64,000 nt of DNA from Myceligenerans pegani (GCF_014892515.1 NZ_JADBGR010000087.1:1-64000), one strand, 5' to 3'; shown: positions 52,038-61,355, numbered from the stretch's first letter. Notes: generated by a model not told the origin, from the sequence alone. A program made the numbers and translations.

Positions 52038-53567
52038 ATGCTGAAATTCACCATCCGCCTGTCCGACCTGTCCGACCCCGCGTGGAGCTGGGACGGGCGC
52101 GCATGGAACTCAGGCGGCAGCCGGATCGAACCGCTGGCCAACCCGTCGGTGGAATCGTTCCTGGTCGCCACGGGCGAGCGGTCGTGCCTCGTCATCGTCC
52201 GGGAGCGCGACCTTCACGGCCGCCGGCACCCTACGCCTCGCACGCTCACGGACGCACTGGCGTGGCCCGGCGACCACGTCACCCTGGAGCTGACTCCGCA
52301 GGGCATCACCGCCCATGCCGGGGTGTTCGGTACCGCGCCGCTGTACCTGACGGTCAGCGACGCGACGGCGGCTGGTTCCTGGAACGTGACCGATCTGCTC
52401 GGTCGGTTCGAGCCCGGCAAGCTCGTCGAGGCCGCCGTGACCCGAGCCCTGCTGCGTACGCCGGTGTACTCCAGCACGACCCTGTTCAACGGCGTACGGC
52501 GGTTGACCGAGCGCGCCATGGCACACCTCGACACGCGCGGCGTCGAGGTTTCCTACCCGGATCCGGCCGAGCATGTCCTCGCCGCGCGGGAGACTCGCGG
52601 CGCCGACGTGGTTGCGGCGTTCGACGAGGTCCTGTCCTACGTGATCGGTCGCCTGCCACGCCCTGACCAAGTCGTGGCGGAGCTGTCCGGCGGCGCGGAC
52701 TCGGCCAACGTCGCCCTGTCCGCGGCCTCGCGGCACGGAACGATCCGGACCGTGGGGCTCGTGGTCGATGGCGATATCGGCCGCGCCCAGGCCAGGCGCC
52801 GCGAGACCTTGGTTCGTCACCTCGGTGCCCAGGACGTTGCCATCCCCGCCGCCTGGCACCCGCCGTTCGCGCTCGACGGCATTCGTGGCCGGCTCCAGCC
52901 CCACGATCCGGAGGCCGCGTTCTACCGGGAGGCATTCGACGCCATGCGCACCGCCGCCCGCGACTGCGCGGCCACCCTCGTCTACACCGGCCTGGGAGGC
53001 GACGAGATCAGCGCCCTGCACCCCCACGAGCGCACACCCGACCCGGCCAGTGAGCCGGGCGCCGTGACGTTGCCCGACTGGACGGGACCAGTGGTCCGCG
53101 CCGTGGCGGGCGACGACCTGGCGGCTGATGCTGCACCGGTCTCGGCCGTCCCGATTCCCACGCTGAACGCCTTCGCCCTGCACAACCCGGCCTACCTCGA
53201 CGTCGGGATCTGGCCGGTCGCGCCACTCGCGCACCCCCTCGTCGTCCGGTTCGCGGAACAACTCCCCGTGGAGTATCGGCGAGGCAAGCGTCTCCTGCGC
53301 GAGCGCCTGCGGCGGGCGAAGCTGCCCGAACGTCTGGTGAGCCCGGCAGAGCCCGAGAACTTCCTGTCCCTGATGGACCGAGGAATGCGCGAGTACGGCG
53401 TGGCGCACCTGCAGCGCATGCTGTCGGAGTCGATCCTGGTCGACGGCGGCTACCTCGACGGCCAAGCCCTGCGCACCGCGACCGAGGACCTGGAACGCAC
53501 CGGAAGATACGAGACCCGGCTGTTCGACGCAATCGCGCTCGAGACCGGACTCAGGAGTCTGCAATGA
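52038..53567 (+). CDS. Asparagine-synthetase-like protein, macrolactam-cyclase type
   Basis: A 509-residue AsnB-related protein. The PP-loop ATP site is ELSGGADSAN (215-224) and a second nucleotide/Mg site is YTGLGGDEIS (316-325). The N-terminal 180 residues keep the glutaminase-like beta fold but have no Cys after Met1, so ammonia release from Gln is not expected. This is the situation in lasso-peptide cyclases and beta-lactam synthetases, which activate a carboxylate as AMP ester and close a ring. No McjB-like protease or RRE is nearby. ATG follows GGAGG; its stop overlaps the methyltransferase start. Confidence 0.85.
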   Translation: MLKFTIRLSDLSDPAWSWDGRAWNSGGSRIEPLANPSVESFLVATGERSCLVIVRERDLHGRRHPTPRTLTDALAWPGDHVTLELTPQGITAHAGVFGTAPLYLTVSDATAAGSWNVTDLLGRFEPGKLVEAAVTRALLRTPVYSSTTLFNGVRRLTERAMAHLDTRGVEVSYPDPAEHVLAARETRGADVVAAFDEVLSYVIGRLPRPDQVVAELSGGADSANVALSAASRHGTIRTVGLVVDGDIGRAQARRRETLVRHLGAQDVAIPAAWHPPFALDGIRGRLQPHDPEAAFYREAFDAMRTAARDCAATLVYTGLGGDEISALHPHERTPDPASEPGAVTLPDWTGPVVRAVAGDDLAADAAPVSAVPIPTLNAFALHNPAYLDVGIWPVAPLAHPLVVRFAEQLPVEYRRGKRLLRERLRRAKLPERLVSPAEPENFLSLMDRGMREYGVAHLQRMLSESILVDGGYLDGQALRTATEDLERTGRYETRLFDAIALETGLRSLQ

Positions 53568-54352
53568 ACAGCACCAGGACCAGTCCGACCATCGCAGACG
53601 ACCTCGCTGCAGCGAACCTCCTCTACCGCGACCCCGGAATGCACGACTACCTCCAAGGCGCGGCCACCCGCGACACCGACGTCGTCCACCACGCCGTCGA
53701 CACCTGGGCGTCGCACGCCGAGAGCCTGCTCGACGCCGGCTGCGGAACCGGCGCCCTCGTCGCCGCGCTGAGCGACCGCCTGGCCGGCCTCGGCATCGAC
53801 CTGCAACCCCAGCTCATCGCCCACGCTCGCCACGAACACCCCGGCTGCGACTTCGAGGTCGGTGAGCTGTGCACGCTCGACCTCGGGCGTAGGTTCGACG
53901 TCATCACCTGCCTCGGCAACGTGCTCGCCTACCTGCACGAACCCGAAGAGCTCGACGCCGCGACCGCCACCATGAGCCGCCACGCCCGTCCCGGCACGAT
54001 CGTCGTCATCAACACCCTCATCACGCCGCCCCCAGCAGGCCCGGCCAGCACCAGCTGTGTGGCGACGGCTCGGGGGCCGGTCCAGGTCACTGTCCAGAAC
54101 CACTGGGACGACGACGCACAGGTGGCCACCATGACGCGCCGCTGGACCTTCTCTGGCGGGCGCACCGAGACCGACCTCGTGCACCGCCGCGTGCACGACC
54201 TGAACGCTCTGACCGCGGCCCTGACCGGCCACGGCTTCCAGGTGCGGACCGCCTTCGATACGCTCGCAACCACACGGAACCCGCCGCGCGGGCCCTCGGC
54301 ATACATCATCGCCCAGCGCACCGGTGCCGATCCCGACCAGACTCGGCGCTGA
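53564..54352 (+). CDS. Class I SAM-dependent methyltransferase
   Basis: A 262-residue methyltransferase with motif I LLDAGCGTGA (55-64), then GIDLQPQLIAHARHEHPGCD and FDVITCLGNVLAYL for the later motifs. The C-terminal antiparallel strands (VQVTVQNHWDDDAQVATMTR) resemble small-molecule or peptide methyltransferases. ATG overlaps the stop of the cyclase gene, so the two are co-translated. It is likely to act on the same product. Confidence 0.88.
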   Translation: MNSTRTSPTIADDLAAANLLYRDPGMHDYLQGAATRDTDVVHHAVDTWASHAESLLDAGCGTGALVAALSDRLAGLGIDLQPQLIAHARHEHPGCDFEVGELCTLDLGRRFDVITCLGNVLAYLHEPEELDAATATMSRHARPGTIVVINTLITPPPAGPASTSCVATARGPVQVTVQNHWDDDAQVATMTRRWTFSGGRTETDLVHRRVHDLNALTAALTGHGFQVRTAFDTLATTRNPPRGPSAYIIAQRTGADPDQTRR

Positions 54353-54370
54353 CCGGTTCAGGGGGTTTGG

Positions 54371-55660
54371 ATGGTGAACGACGCACTGCGGCGCTGGCGC
54401 CTGAGCGCACCGTCCCCGTCAGGCTCGGGGAGCCCCATGACCCGCGCCGAACTGGCCGAAGCCGTCAACCAATACGTCTGGTCCACGACGGGCCAGCACT
54501 GCACGCTTGATGCGGCGACACTCGCCCGCTACGAGCGCGGCATGGTCGGCTGGCCCGGCGAGACGTACCGCACCGGGCTACGGGCCGTACTCGGAGCCGC
54601 GAGCGATGCCGAGCTCGGGTTCCGGCCCACCCGCCGCGGCGCTGCGGCCACTTGAGGCACGCCCGAGCTTGGCGACACCGAGCCAACACGGTGGGCCGGG
54701 GCCGATCCCGAGACCTTCCTGCAGGCTCTGCCCGACACCGCGCCGCCGCGCCGAGTCTCGTGGACCGAGGTCGAGCTCGTCCGGGAGACCACCCGGGTCA
54801 TCGCGACCTCGGAGAATACGTTCGGTGGCGGTCTCGCGCTCCAGATGGCCATCGCCCAGTTGCGTCTCGCGACCGGAGTCCTCGATGCCACGGGAACCAT
54901 CGAGGTTCGCCGGGCGGCAGCTCAGGCCGTCGGCAACCTCGCGGGTGTCGTCGGATTTGCCGCCTACGACATGGCCGACTACAGCCTGACCGACCGCTGC
55001 TACGACCTGGCGCTCTGGTGTGCCGACGAAGGCCACTCGCAGGCGCTACGCGCGACCGTCCTGGCCGACATGGCGCGCAAGGCCGCGCATCTCGACCGCC
55101 ACGGCGAGGCACTGAGGATGATCGAGGCCGCCCAGGAGCTCCGCGGAGACCTGACCGCGACCGGCCGCGCGATGCTCGCGGCCTCCCGCGCCCGCCTCCT
55201 CGCCCGCACCGATCGCCCGCACGAGGCACGTGAGGAGATCTCCCGCGCCGACGAATGGTTCGCCCGACGCGACCCCGCCACCGACCCGCCGTGGCTGTGC
55301 TACTACGACGACGCCGAGCACCAAGGCTCCATCGGCAAGACGCGCCTCCCCCTCGCGCGCGCCGGCATCGAGGTGGACGACACGATCGACCGGCTCCGCG
55401 CCGCAGTCGCCCGGCACGACCCGCAGTACGTCCGATCACGGACCTTCTCCCGCGTCCGCCTGGCTACCCTCCACTGTTCGATCGGTGACATCACCACTGC
55501 CACCGAGATCGCTCAGGCCGCCATGACCGACGCCGCCACGATGCGCTCGGCGCGCATGCGCGAGGAACTGGCCACGCTCGCCTCAGCCACCGCCGGTCTT
55601 CCCCGCCCGCAGGCATCCGAGCTGCGCCGAGCCATCTCGACCATCCTGGCCAAGAAATGA
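54371..55660 (+). pseudogene. Second XRE/TPR-like regulator, interrupted by one in-frame TGA
   Basis: The frame encodes a paralogue of the regulator at 49.7 kb: SAPSPSGSGSPMTRAELAEA, RYERGMVGWPGETYRTGLRA, then at 54653 a TGA codon. Immediately after it the same frame stays open for another 335 codons through clear helical repeats (MAIAQLRLATGVLDATG, LAHCSIGD-like segments) to 55660. A single base change removes the stop, so it is a recent nonsense mutation or a recoded gene. The C-terminal part could also restart at 54845. Its stop overlaps the kinase ATG. Confidence 0.8.
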
Positions 55661-56583
55661 CGCAACCAGAGCCCACTCAGCGCGCCGAACGGCCGGTACC
55701 AGACGCTGCCGAGGATGTTGCCGCAATCGGCCACAGGGCCGCCGTCCGGGCCGGGATCAACGACAACGGCGCGCGCCCTCTGCGTCATGGCTCCAACGCA
55801 CTCTTCCTCCTGCCGCACGCGAACCTCGTCGCGCGGGTTGGCCGACCCGGATCCATGACGACCGCCCGGCGGGAAGTTCAGATCGCCGCATGGCTCGCCG
55901 ACCAGGGCCTGCGGGTCAACACACCCGCGCCCGGAATCGAGCAACCGGTGATCATCGCCGACCAGCCCGTCACATGGTGGCTGCCCCTGTTACCACATCG
56001 CCATGCCACCACGGCCGAGCTCGCAACGGTCCTGCACCGACTGCACGAACTACCGGTCCCGGACTCGCTCGGCCTGCCCGCTCTCGACCCGCTCGCGCAG
56101 ATCGCCGACCGCATCGCCGACACGACCGGGATCGCACCGGCAGACCGTTCCTGGCTCCTCGACCACGCCGCCGCGCTCCGACGAGAGGTGGCAGGGGCGA
56201 TACCCGCCCGCGCCGCCGTCGTCCACGGCGACGCCTGGCAGGGCAACGTCGTCGTGCCCGACGACGGCGAACCCGTCCTGCTCGACTTCGAGCACGTCGC
56301 GCTCGGACACCCCGACTGGGACCTGGTCCCGATCGCCGTCGACCACACCGACTTCGCAAGGCTCAGCGACGCGGACTACGACGCGTTCGTCAGCGCCTAT
56401 GGCGGCCACGACGTCACCCGCACGCCCTGGTTCCGCACTATGGCCGACATCCAGGAACTGCGCTGGACGGCCTTCGTCGCCCAGAAAGCCGCCACGGATC
56501 CGCGCGCAGCGACCGAGGCTACCCACCGCATCGCCTGCCTCCGCGGCGAAGTCCCGAAGCCGTGGACCTGGACCGCGTTCTGA
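55657..56583 (+). CDS. Aminoglycoside-phosphotransferase-fold kinase
   Basis: A 308-residue APH/choline-kinase-fold protein. The catalytic loop is VVHGDAWQGNV (His190, Asp192, Asn197), the metal motif is VLLDFEHVALGHPDWDLVPI (Asp210) and N-terminal strands carry LVARVGRPGS in the nucleotide pocket. ATG overlaps the stop of the broken regulator (ATGA). It may phosphorylate the pathway product as a self-protection step, or a sugar-like metabolite. Confidence 0.87.
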   Translation: MTQPEPTQRAERPVPDAAEDVAAIGHRAAVRAGINDNGARPLRHGSNALFLLPHANLVARVGRPGSMTTARREVQIAAWLADQGLRVNTPAPGIEQPVIIADQPVTWWLPLLPHRHATTAELATVLHRLHELPVPDSLGLPALDPLAQIADRIADTTGIAPADRSWLLDHAAALRREVAGAIPARAAVVHGDAWQGNVVVPDDGEPVLLDFEHVALGHPDWDLVPIAVDHTDFARLSDADYDAFVSAYGGHDVTRTPWFRTMADIQELRWTAFVAQKAATDPRAATEATHRIACLRGEVPKPWTWTAF

Positions 56584-56927
56584 CCGAACCATGGAGCAGG
56601 AGTCGGCTCAGTCACCCACGCTGAGTGACACGGAACCCACCGTTGCGACGACACTCTCGCAGCGTCGGATCCCGGCGTCAGCGTCGTCGTCCACGAACGC
56701 TCTCACGCGTTCGTTCGAGCCGGACCCCGCATAGCCCGCCCCGGCCGCACTCCCGGTGCCTCGAGCGAGCAGTGCCCTCGGATCCCGACCGGCGGCAGAT
56801 TGCCGGAGTCGCGGGCGCTGAATGCCCTCCTCACGTTCTAGCGGCACGACAAAAGTGGAACGCACCAATCAGGCGCGCGGGACGGACCTGATCCACGGGT
56901 GCGGACCGCGTGCCGGGAGGAGGAACC
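56584..56927. other. 344-base intergenic stretch
   Basis: No supported gene, hairpin or RNA. It separates the kinase-ended operon from the next three-gene unit and should contain that unit's promoter. Open frames here have no ribosome site or recognisable content. Confidence 0.45.
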
Positions 56928-57371
56928 ATGACGAAGTTCATGAACCGCGCGCGCCAACCTGATGCGCCCGTGCAAATGATCCGCAACGTCGCGCGTCGAG
57001 TCGGCGACTTGAACGAGCAGATCCGCATCGGAATGAGCGGGCTCTCCGCCGACAGCAGCGCGCCGAGAATTCTCGTCCGTCACGGCCGCAGCGCGGTCCT
57101 GGATGCGTGCGAGTTGTGGGGCACGTCCGGACGGCCTCCGAGCCTGCGCCGCCTGTGTGAGCTGCCCGGCGGGGTGGGCTTACGGATGCAGTGGATCGAG
57201 CAGGCCGTCACGAACGCGGGCCTTACCTTCCCAACAAGGGACTTGGGCCTACGAGGACGTTGGCGCCGAATCCAGCCGCCCGGCTCCCCGACCGTCTGGT
57301 TCGAACTGGACCTGCTGCCCGTCGACCGGCCGGAGGCACCGCACCTGGAAGCCGCGGCAGGCCCCAGATGA
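56928..57371 (+). CDS. Hypothetical basic protein, 147 residues
   Basis: Starts MTKFMNRARQPDAPVQMIRN directly behind GGAGGAGG. The middle is helical and the C-terminus carries GLRGRWRRIQPPGSPTVWFE, a small-domain segment with positive charge. No family is recognised. Its stop overlaps the next ATG, so it is co-transcribed with the degenerate HAD gene. Possible nucleic-acid contact is only a guess from charge. Confidence 0.65.
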   Translation: MTKFMNRARQPDAPVQMIRNVARRVGDLNEQIRIGMSGLSADSSAPRILVRHGRSAVLDACELWGTSGRPPSLRRLCELPGGVGLRMQWIEQAVTNAGLTFPTRDLGLRGRWRRIQPPGSPTVWFELDLLPVDRPEAPHLEAAAGPR

Positions 57372-58486
57372 GCCCCGCCGAGATGCCCGCCACGCTCGAC
57401 ACGTCCGCATGGAGCACCGCTCGTCTGGTGGTGGTGGACGTGGATGCGCACGTGACTCTGGCCGATCAGCGGGTCTCACCCGAAGCCGTCCAGATGATGG
57501 AGCTGGTCAGCGCTACCGGGCACACGGTTGTGCTGTCCACGGACAGGCCACTGTTCGAGCTGTTGCGGCTCGCCGGGCGGTTCGGGGTTCGTGAGGGCTA
57601 CGCGGTCTGCTCCCATGGGGCGCTGACCGTGCGCCTGGATGCGGGCATGCCGGGCGGCTATGAACTGCTCGACGCGGTCACGTTCGACCTGGACGCGCTG
57701 ATCCTGCAGCTGGAGGACCTCCAGCTCCTTGCCGACACGGTGATCGCCGCCGAGGATCCCGGCGCCGGGTGGCGGGTCAGCCACCGGTCCGAGACACGGC
57801 TCCTGCACGGTGCCCAGGAACAGGTATCGCCGGCTCGGCTGCGAGGTGAGGCGACCAGCCTGGCCCGCCTGCAGGCGCCCGACCTCGCCGGGTATGCGGA
57901 TGTGCTGGCCGCTGCCACCGCACTGAGGGTCATCCCGACCGGGCCGGACTCCTGCGATGTGACCGGACCTGCCGCGTTATCGCAGACGGCGCTTGACTCC
58001 GTGCATGCCCGGCTGGGTCTCTCGTCCCACGCCTCCATCGTGGTGCACGACATCCTCCACCACAGCGTCGCGGCGGTGGTGCCTCCTGAGGCTCTACGTC
58101 CCGGGCTTTCGCCGCTGGCTGCACAGCTGACCGCCGCCGTGGCAGCCGTCGCGGGACAGAGAGCCGAGAAGGCCCGTGGCGCCGGCGGGCCTGTCCCGGC
58201 GGCGCCGGAGCCGGCGACGGTGGTGCGGGTGTGGCACGGGGACGGCGTGGACCTGGCGGGCGCCGAGATCGGGACCCATCACAGGCACGGCTGGACGCGT
58301 CACTCACCGATCCCGGCCGGGCGCGGGGCCACGATGCGCGACATCGAACACGCGGCCCTGGACGCCGGACTGCGCTACCCCCGAGGCATCGAAGGCCGCC
58401 GCCGCCCGTGGTGGCGCACCGCCCCCACCCTCGTGGACGACCACGGACGCCCAGCCGGGTTCGAACTTCCCCTGACCCGCACGTAA
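57368..58486 (+). CDS. Degenerate HAD-like protein with extra C-terminal domain
   Basis: A 372-residue protein. Residues 20-250 follow the HAD Cof-type pattern and its paralogue at 58.7 kb: LVVVDVDAHVTLADQRVSPE against LLALDVDGTLLVTGQKIPE, then TGHTVVLSTDRPLFEL. The DxD is kept, but the DGT becomes DAH, and the late GDxxND motif is replaced by VHDILHHSVAAVV. Catalysis is therefore doubtful. From about 290 a separate domain follows (GTHHRHGWTRHSPIPAGRGA). ATG overlaps the previous stop. Possibly a regulatory or binding pseudo-enzyme. Confidence 0.75.
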   Translation: MSPAEMPATLDTSAWSTARLVVVDVDAHVTLADQRVSPEAVQMMELVSATGHTVVLSTDRPLFELLRLAGRFGVREGYAVCSHGALTVRLDAGMPGGYELLDAVTFDLDALILQLEDLQLLADTVIAAEDPGAGWRVSHRSETRLLHGAQEQVSPARLRGEATSLARLQAPDLAGYADVLAAATALRVIPTGPDSCDVTGPAALSQTALDSVHARLGLSSHASIVVHDILHHSVAAVVPPEALRPGLSPLAAQLTAAVAAVAGQRAEKARGAGGPVPAAPEPATVVRVWHGDGVDLAGAEIGTHHRHGWTRHSPIPAGRGATMRDIEHAALDAGLRYPRGIEGRRRPWWRTAPTLVDDHGRPAGFELPLTRT

Positions 58487-58696
58487 CGGCCCTGCGACTT
58501 GCGGCCGGGCCCACCCAGACACCCCCGGGCCCGGCCGTAGACGTTCTCGCCGCTCGTGTTCGTCTGGCGGCTGAGGACCTGAACTGCCATCGAGGAGCCG
58601 GTCTCACGCCCGGGCTTCTGGCGCATCGCCGACCTCAGCACCGAGGCCGGATTCCCGTACAGCAAGCAGGACCCGACCCACACAAGGGAGCAGGTC

Positions 58697-59557
58697 ATGT
58701 CCCACCCCGCCATCCTGAAACCCGCCGCGACAGCCGCGACACTGAATCGCGCCACGATCCCGAGGCTCACCGCCGCCCGTCCGGCGCTCCTCGCGCTGGA
58801 CGTCGACGGCACGCTCCTCGTGACGGGACAGAAGATCCCGGAGGTGACGGTCCGGGCCGTGCGCGCCGCGGTCGCTGCCGGTCACACCGTGGTGCTTGCC
58901 ACGGGCCGGCCGCTGGGCGGGGTGCGGCCGGTCGTCCGGCAGCTCGGGCTCCGCTCGGGCTGGGTCACCTGTTCCAACGGCGCGGTCGTCGCCCGCATCA
59001 CCGGCCGCCGCCTGACCGTGACCAGCCGGGTGACGTTCGACCCGACCCGCGCGCTCCTGCGCGCGTGCGGCGCGGCACCGGACGCGCTCCTGGCCGTCGG
59101 GGACATCCAACGGGGCGGCTGGCGCGTGAGCCAGAAGTTCCCCCGCGGCCGTCTCAACGGGCCTCAACGGCGGGTGCGCTGGGAGCACGACCTGTGGGAC
59201 CGGCCCACCAGCCGCGCCGTCGTGGCCGCCGACGACGCCGCCGATCTCGCCCACGAACTGTCCTGGTGTGGAGTCACCGCTACCCCAGCCGGGCCGGACT
59301 GGGTCGACCTGACCGCGAAGAACCTGTCCAAGGCCTCGGGCCTGGAACAGATCCGCCTCGCCGTGGGCATCGAGAAGGACGCCACGATCGCCGTTGGCGA
59401 CGCCACCAACGACATCTGCGCATTCGAATGGGCCGCCACCGCGGTCGCGATGGGACAAGCCCCAGACGAGGTCAAGGCCGCCGCCGACTTCGTCACCGGA
59501 ACCATCCACGAACACGGCATCCTGCCCGTGCTCGACGCGCTGGCGGTGACACGATGA
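58697..59557 (+). CDS. HAD-superfamily hydrolase, Cof-type
   Basis: A 286-residue HAD phosphatase. Motif I is LALDVDGTLL (Asp35, Asp37), motif II is VLATGRPLG, the Lys of motif III is in DLTAKNLSKASGLEQI and motif IV is IAVGDATNDICAFEWA, all intact. The cap domain lies between residues 80 and 190. It should hydrolyse a phospho-sugar or phospho-nucleotide. It is coupled by ATGA to the next gene. A decayed relative is found at 7.9 kb. Confidence 0.88.
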   Translation: MSHPAILKPAATAATLNRATIPRLTAARPALLALDVDGTLLVTGQKIPEVTVRAVRAAVAAGHTVVLATGRPLGGVRPVVRQLGLRSGWVTCSNGAVVARITGRRLTVTSRVTFDPTRALLRACGAAPDALLAVGDIQRGGWRVSQKFPRGRLNGPQRRVRWEHDLWDRPTSRAVVAADDAADLAHELSWCGVTATPAGPDWVDLTAKNLSKASGLEQIRLAVGIEKDATIAVGDATNDICAFEWAATAVAMGQAPDEVKAAADFVTGTIHEHGILPVLDALAVTR

Positions 59558-60258
59558 ACGCGGCCGCAGCCAGACACCTCGCCGATGGGGAACCGGCCGC
59601 CGGGATCATCCCGGCCACGGTCCTGGACTGCCTGTCCGACGGTGAGTGTGTCGTGATCTGGTGCCAGATCGGACACCTGCCCGGAACCGACGCGAAGGTC
59701 GTCATCACGCGCGTCGGCAGCCGATTCGAGACGGTCGTCCACACCGCCGGCGCATCACCGATCTCGATGTCCCAGGCGATGACCGGCACGACGCCGTCGT
59801 CGTACACGATCGTGCGCCACGGCCCCGATCACATCCTGACCACCGACGGGCATACCGATGCGGCGACCGCCGAACGATGGCTCGCCGCCCTGCGCACCGG
59901 GACGGCGACACCGTGGACCGACAACACCGACAACACCGACGACTTCGACCACGTACGCAACTGGATCCTGGCCCATGCGCCCGGCGGACTGTTCACCGCG
60001 ATCACAGACCGCGGTGCGGCAATCGGAATCGGGGGCCATGCCGTCCGAGCCGGCGACGTGGAGGTCGCGATGCTCACAGGCACCGACGTGATCGCATCCC
60101 CGCGCCACTCCACGTCAGCGACCCGGCTGCACCGGCTGATCGCCCGCTGGCGCCAGGCCGGAGCACCGTACACCGAACAGCTACCCGCCGCCCTGTTCCG
60201 CCAGGGCCACGGCTGGCGGGTACGACTCGTCGTGCCCAGGACGGAGGACGCGCGATGA
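59554..60258 (+). CDS. Hypothetical protein, 234 residues
   Basis: Not recognised. It begins MNAAAARHLADGEPAAGIIP and has mixed alpha/beta sequence, an Asn/Asp-Thr repeat (TDNTDNTDD at about 127) that looks like a linker, and a basic end (WRVRLVVPRTEDAR). ATG overlaps the HAD stop and its own stop overlaps a 20-codon frame. It is probably a partner of the HAD protein. Confidence 0.65.
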   Translation: MNAAAARHLADGEPAAGIIPATVLDCLSDGECVVIWCQIGHLPGTDAKVVITRVGSRFETVVHTAGASPISMSQAMTGTTPSSYTIVRHGPDHILTTDGHTDAATAERWLAALRTGTATPWTDNTDNTDDFDHVRNWILAHAPGGLFTAITDRGAAIGIGGHAVRAGDVEVAMLTGTDVIASPRHSTSATRLHRLIARWRQAGAPYTEQLPAALFRQGHGWRVRLVVPRTEDAR

Positions 60259-60317
60259 CAGGGCGGGCGGACCCCGCCAACCTGGCTACCTTCCTCGGCA
60301 GACATGGGCTCCGGTAG
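60255..60317 (+). other. 20-codon overlapping frame, possible gene remnant
   Basis: MTGRADPANLATFLGRHGLR starts in an ATGA overlap with the preceding gene and stops at 60317. It is either a short coupled peptide or the 5' stump of a deleted gene. The following 70 bases lead into an unrelated GNAT remnant on the other strand, which favours the deletion. Confidence 0.35.
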
Positions 60318-60384
60318 GACATCGGCGCACACCGCGGACCTCGGCGAGGTCCAGCAGTTCGTCGAGGAAGTGTTCGCGGTCGGG

Positions 60385-60450
60385 TCAGAACCCGCTGCGC
60401 TCGTAGAAGCGTCGCACCCGCGGTATGTTCTCGGCGGCATTCGAGGTCGC
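60385..60450 (-). pseudogene. 3' end of a GNAT acetyltransferase gene
   Basis: On the minus strand ATSNAAENIPRVRRFYERSG, then F and a stop. This is the C-terminal FYERxGF motif of GNAT acetyltransferases. A stop codon in the same frame cuts it off a few codons upstream. Only the tail remains. Confidence 0.4.
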
Positions 60451-60525
60451 TTGCGACAAGGTCACATCGGATCACCGCCACCAATGCCGGGCGGAACGAA
60501 CTGCGCGAGTGGAAGGATCGGCGCC

Positions 60526-60987
60526 ATGGGCACCTGGGATCTGGACCTCGTGCGCAAGCTCGCCGCGCTGAGTGCCTACGCCGAGGTCCCCGAGGACATG
60601 CTGATGCACGACCCGAAGGGTGGGAAGGAAGCGGTTCGGCTACGGCTCGCCGAGCAGATCGCCGGAATCGCCGAGGCGACCGCGGACGCCGAGGTGCACT
60701 GGGACGACGTCAGTATCACCCGCACGCGGCACAATCCGGGTATCCAGCCGCCCGACGTCGACCAGGCGGTCGCCGCGACCCGCGTCGAGGCGACGGCGGC
60801 GGGGATCGAGGTACTCGTCTTGTCCCGTGGCATGGAATCACGGCTGGGCGTCCCCAAGGACACAATCCGCTACGCCGAATCGCTCGGCATGGAGGTGCAC
60901 GTCGCGGTGACAGAGGACGCCGTCGCTCTCTACAACGAGCTCACTGTGACGCGCGCGGTTGCCGCGTTGATCCACTCGACCTGCTGA
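60526..60987 (+). CDS. Mth938-like domain protein
   Basis: A 153-residue protein. The second half (IEVLVLSRGMESRLGVPKDT, then YAESLGMEVHVAVTEDAV) resembles the Mth938/DUF498 fold. The first 60 residues are helical. GGAAGGA precedes the ATG. It begins a plus-strand run of small genes outside the peptide locus. Function not known. Confidence 0.72.
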   Translation: MGTWDLDLVRKLAALSAYAEVPEDMLMHDPKGGKEAVRLRLAEQIAGIAEATADAEVHWDDVSITRTRHNPGIQPPDVDQAVAATRVEATAAGIEVLVLSRGMESRLGVPKDTIRYAESLGMEVHVAVTEDAVALYNELTVTRAVAALIHSTC

Positions 60988-61019
60988 GGAGTGCTGCTGG
61001 GCCGGTAGTCTTCGCGATC

Positions 61020-61259
61020 ATGACCGGTCCGCAGGTGTTCGCGTTGTGCTGGGGTGTGCTCGCTGTCGCGATGGGTGTCGGCTTCGCGGTGTTCGCGAAG
61101 CAGCACGCCGATGTGCAGGTGTGGATTCAGTGGTTCCTGAAGATACCGGCGCCGTCGAGTCATCGAACGATCGCGATCTTCTCGCGGGTGTTCGGTGTCG
61201 CCTTCGCCGTCATCGGTGTCGTGGTGTTCTTCGCGGCGCTTACCGGAGCCCTCGCTTGA
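61020..61259 (+). CDS. Small two-helix membrane protein
   Basis: A 79-residue protein with two membrane segments (about 5-25, VFALCWGVLAVAMGVGFAVF, and 54-76, VFGVAFAVIGVVVFFAAL) and a short basic loop. No family. It lies 33 bases after the Mth938-like gene; no strong ribosome site. Confidence 0.65.
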   Translation: MTGPQVFALCWGVLAVAMGVGFAVFAKQHADVQVWIQWFLKIPAPSSHRTIAIFSRVFGVAFAVIGVVVFFAALTGALA

Positions 61260-61355
61260 TCGGCGCCGCGGGTCGGGTGGTGGATGTCTTCGCCTCTCGG
61301 ACCGGCTCACGTTGGCGGGGGCGTCATGCCTTCACCCGATTCTCGGGGAGGTCTG

